DNA of 64,000 nt from Pterois miles. Taxonomy: Eukaryota; Chordata; Actinopteri; Perciformes; Scorpaenidae. The notes beneath the pieces were generated by a model. That model searched no databases. It was given only the letters and a program-made list of their open reading frames with translations, and was not told the DNA's origin. Numbering within the stretch: position 1 is the first letter of the stretch; the number at the start of each line of letters is the position of its first letter. The DNA is taken from assembly GCA_947000775.1 (NCBI GenBank), contig CAMQGK010000144.1:6222501-6286500 (forward strand), in the 5' to 3' direction. Of the stretch, positions 60,560 to 64,000 are shown one piece after another. The translations under genes were made by a program, and so were the position numbers.

Positions 60560-61035
60560 TGAATGTCTCTGTAGAGGTTCAAGGTTTTTTTTTTTTGGTC
60601 ATAGATCAATTCCAGCAAAGCAGTCATTGGCAATGAAAATCTTTGGTCTCAGGTTCCCGCAACAATGCTCATAAAATATGTATATACTGTATAAAAGAGG
60701 AAATAACACAAGTAAACAGAAAAGCAAATTGATAATCTAAGGCATAAAAAGTGCAGTTAAAATAAATATGAGTCATAAGTAAATATAAAATAATACTGTG
60801 AATTTGTAATGTAGTTGACAGAATTTCAGATGGAAAAACTGAATGTAAACAGGATGTAGTACATATATGCATGAGAAGTAATATATGTACACAGAGGTGT
60901 AAACAGGAATGTAGTATGTATAGAGAGGAATAATATGTATAAGCACAGAGGGGTAACAGTTTGTAAAAAACAATATGTAAAGTAAACGGTATGTAAAGTA
61001 TTTAAAGGTAAATAAAAGTAAGAGGCCACATTATT
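60560..61035. repeat. dispersed AT-rich repeat
   Basis: Contains runs such as ggtcatagatcaattccagc and aaaatatgtatatactgtat, then imperfect units of gtatgta...cagaggtgtaaacaggaatgtag and aataatatgtataagcacag. It is probably a retroelement tail with internal short repeats. Class is uncertain. Confidence 0.5.
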
Positions 61036-61179
61036 TGACTGTGAACTGATCAGAAACACCAGAGCAGTGACTGTTGACCACTAACGATTTTATCAATTTC
61101 AGCAAAATGAGATTATTACAGATCACAACCTCTTTGATGGCCAAGTTTTTGATTGAACGGGAATAGTTTGAGAATATTA

Positions 61180-61503
61180 ATGTAGAGTTAAAACAATCAG
61201 TTAGTCAATCAACAGATAAATAATCATCATCTGTTTAGATAATCGACTAATTGTTTAAGTAATTTTTCAAGCATAGATGCTGTACATTCCTTTGTTCCAG
61301 CTTCTATAGTTTTAGTGGGTTTTACTGCTTTTCATTGTCCTATTCCATAGTAAATTGATTATTTTGATGATATCATCATAGGCTTTTAAGAATTCTGATT
61401 GGCACTTTGTACTATTTGCTTTCTTTTATATTTTTGAAACAATTAATTGAGAGAATAATTGGCAGATTAGTCAATAGTCAAAATAATCACTAGTTTCAGC
61501 CCT
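61180..61503. repeat. attaatcgattaa family element
   Basis: Begins ttaaaacaatcagttagtcaatc and ends aaataatcactagtttcagccct. The interior includes gataatcgactaattgttt and gatgatatcatcataggctt. A diverged copy of the family at 33277. Confidence 0.65.
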
Positions 61504-61962
61504 ATATTAATACTAAAAAACTGTTATGTAACTGATCTTATCATAATGTCCGATCTGATCAACCTTTTCAACGTTTATGAAGACAGGCTTGTTTTGTTAT
61601 TTAGGTTCTGAAGTACTTTCGATTTTATGTTTGGGTAAATAACAGCCATCAGCCCATTCAGCACTTCTGTGACTGTAACCTTGTTTGAAAGTACCTCATT
61701 AATTCTTCATTTCAACTCAGCAGAGAACCAGAGTTGTTCCTCTGCTTATTGACCTAAGGAAAATAAAAGTCAACTTTTAAGCTGCAAAAGAAACAATCTT
61801 GGTCAAGGTTGCAGTCAAAACTCAGCTCTACTTAGTGTAGAAGCACAGTGCTCAACCTCTGTTACTGTGTATCTCGAATTTAACATCTTCTGCCATTTGG
61901 AGCAAAACATTTTTAATTCATTCATTTTAAAAAACTGCTAATAATGCTGCTAATAATCCACA

Positions 61963-62150
61963 CCAGCCTTGTTTAGTCCGCTTGAACCAAACCCTGGAGC
62001 GTTTACCGCTTTGGTGCAGCTGTGGTGTGAATGCAGGAATCAAACCCTGGTGGGGATCAAACAACCGCTCCCTGGTCCACCTCAAAGGGGTGGTATTGGT
62101 TCGCTGTCAAGTGAACTCTGGAGCAGTTCGTCTCTGGTACGAACACCATT
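61963..62150. repeat. possible DNA-transposon remnant
   Basis: Phrases cttgtttagtccgcttgaacc, aaaccctggagc, gtggtgtgaatgcaggaatc and aaaccctggtggggatcaaac with aaccgctccc resemble a common fish element in which 'accaaa...gtgtgaatgc' modules repeat. A phrase of opposite sense near 62655 (ttggtttggttcaggaacc) may be its other end. This weakens any coding claim for the open frame here. Confidence 0.5.
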
Positions 62151-63263
62151 TAAACTAATCACAGGAAACCTACCATTTTATCTGTCATTTCATTGGTTAA
62201 AAGAAAACCTCCTTTTCTTGTTTTGGTGACTGGTCTCTATTAGCATGTTTGCTAGCAAAATGTTGAGTGGCAGGGGACAAACCTGGACTCATGGTGCAAG
62301 TAGATGCCTCCTGAATATCTGGGCGGAAGACAACAGTACTCAGTTACTACAGAAGGTGTATAAGAACGCCGAGGTATGCTGCTTTAATAAATTATTTAAC
62401 AACTGCTCCAGATGCACATCAGCACCAACATGAACAGAACCAGACGGTGCTCCATGATTTACGATATCCAGCTAGAAATTAGGAGCAGTTTGTTATTTTT
62501 GTTTGTCTTTTACCCGCCATCTATCTGTCCAATAATCAAATGACATTTCCACCATATGAGTTTTGTTTACAATTTCTGGTCTATTTGAGTTTTGCCTTTG
62601 TGAACGTAAACCAGACCAGCTGTAAAACTGAAACAATGCACCATCCTCACATTGGTTTGGTTCAGGAACCGGACCTTTAGGTGGGAACCCGACCTTAGAT
62701 GATGCCATATGCCAAAGACAGCAAAACGCAGCAATGCTTTAAGTAGTTTCATCAACACTCTTTTAATGAGATTTTTCTGCCCTTTTTATTCCCTTTTTAT
62801 ACGACTCAACAGCTGGAGATTACCGTAAATTTGTCTCCATTATGTAGTGTTAGTAGTTACTAATAGTAGTGGTAGTAAATCCTGAGTAGATCTGCAAAGA
62901 CAGCAAATTATTTCTTGATGCAATATTGCTGAAGTGGTGTTATACAACATCAATTATTCAGGGACACGTCTTATTTTGACTTGAGTTGACAGAGTCCTGT
63001 GACAGTGTCACAGGATCCTTGTGTCTCTTGAATGTTTTGGTGGGCAAACCGCAAGTTTGGCACAAGGGCAATATGGCTCCAACAATGAAGGAACAAAAGG
63101 CTGCCACCAACTATCAGTGTCAACTGTCTCCCCTTTTACATGTGGCTGAGCTTTTGTAGGAGTCTTTCTTTACATCTGTGGATGTCTGGCTTGATTTTGC
63201 CCTATTGTGGTTGAACAGATTGTATTTTTTGACAATATTTTTAATTGTTTGTGTGTGGGAAGT

Positions 63264-63948
63264 TTAAGAGTAACGGGTATTTTTCAACCTGGACCCTATT
63301 TTCTATAATTTTGAGTCCAAGTGACTAATGGGGACAACAAATGAAATTGGTCCAGTGTTGAGGGATAACGCTGCATATGGCAGTGTGCTGTAATGTAATC
63401 ACTCAGGGCAACTGCACACCATCAGTTTACGTCCACTAAAAATAAAAAGGTTAAGACTGTTTTTATAAGAGTCTGACATTATGGAAAGGACCCCAATGAG
63501 AAATAAAACTTTTTTCTTTACCTTTTTTTTGATCCAATCTGATCAGTTTGTGTCATGTGACTTGTTGCCGACTATTAAGCTGATTTCGACAATGTGGATG
63601 TGACACAACATTTCAGAGGGAGACTTCTCCGAGACACAGTAACAAACACACCAGCTCAAGTGAAAAATAAGGAAAACATTTTATTTCTTCCTTTCCATAA
63701 TATTGTCAGACACTTCTACTAATAATCTGAGCCTGTCAGTGGCAAAAACAAGCAGTTATAGTGGCCGTACATTGACGGTGAGGAGTTGTCCCTAGCGACT
63801 ACATTGCAACCTGTTTAGCAGCTGCCGACTGCAGCGCTCTCCGTCAGTGCTGGACCAGTTTCAAAAAGTGTTGTCCCCATTAGTCAGTTTGACACAAAAA
63901 CATGGTAAAATAGGGTATAGGTTGAAAAATACAGAAGTTATCCTTTAA
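63264..63948. mobile_element. TTAA-flanked inverted-repeat element
   Basis: The left end gtatttttcaacctggacccta and right end tagggtataggttgaaaaatac are inverted copies, with TTAA at 63264-63267 and 63945-63948. About 685 bp, with no open frame of note. Probably a non-autonomous DNA element that duplicates TTAA. Confidence 0.75.
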
Positions 63949-64000
63949 GATGCCAAAGCCAACAATGTTGTATTAGCTTATTTATGACACGTCTCTATTT

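Larger units (their letters stand above)
60337..64000 (+). other. tjp1: intron running off the right edge
   Basis: No further ZO-1 exon is visible; the expected continuation (linker, then PDZ3) lies outside. The stretch contains repeats at 60560-61035, 61180-61503, 61963-62150 and 63264-63948. The open frame at 61969-62229 falls within a repeat. Confidence 0.75.

Noticed and set aside
61969..62229. 86-codon + frame
   Set aside because: Lies in a probable transposon remnant with 'aaaccctgg' modules; no match to the ZO-1 linker expected next.

Overview
The window is nuclear DNA from a ray-finned fish, most likely a percomorph teleost. The evidence is split exons with GT-AG introns, long AT-rich introns full of (CA)n/(GT)n microsatellites, tRNA-derived SINEs, and many short terminal-inverted-repeat elements of the kind typical of teleost genomes. 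I see no bacterial, viral or organellar genes and no rRNA or tRNA gene. The species cannot be named from the sequence.

I find one protein-coding gene, on the + strand, covering nearly the whole window: the 5' half of tjp1 (tight junction protein ZO-1). The secure part is seven exons between 55.9 and 60.3 kb that encode the start of the classic protein, PDZ1, the Ser/Arg-rich linker, PDZ2 and the start of the next linker. They match ZO-1 at residue level and every junction is in phase. PDZ3, SH3, guanylate kinase-like and ZU5 regions lie beyond the right edge.

Upstream, at least three alternative 5' ends appear to feed the common exon at 55927. (1) Exons at 980-1392 and 2012-2123 encode a basic segment and a complete CARD (caspase recruitment domain). 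(2) A separate first coding exon at 14464-14561 lies downstream of a GC-rich region and has a strong Kozak start. Both (1) and (2) join in phase to an exon at 25275-25416 that carries a basic, probably phosphorylated motif and then runs in phase into the common ZO-1 exon. (3) A CpG-rich leader near 40.69-41.06 kb would give the short form, starting at the ATG at 55936. This architecture predicts a CARD-PDZ-PDZ-PDZ-SH3-GUK protein. That is the CARD plus MAGUK combination of the CARMA proteins (CARD10, 11, 14) and DLG5, here placed on a tight-junction scaffold. It is the most interesting feature of the window.

Layout: 0-2.1 kb, CARD exons; 2.1-14 kb, intron with microsatellites, a SINE cluster (11.4-12.2 kb) and a hAT-like element (12.9-13.6 kb); 14.0-14.6 kb, second 5' end; 14.6-25.3 kb, repeat-rich intron; 25.3-25.4 kb, shared exon; 25.4-55.9 kb, very large intron containing the third promoter, two weaker candidate 5' exons (31.2-31.4 and 48.2-48.5 kb) and many mobile-element remnants; 55.9-60.3 kb, ZO-1 core exons, with a 1.1-kb hAT-like insertion flanked by a perfect 8-bp duplication in one intron; 60.3-64 kb, intron with further repeats. 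No convincing gene was found on the - strand.
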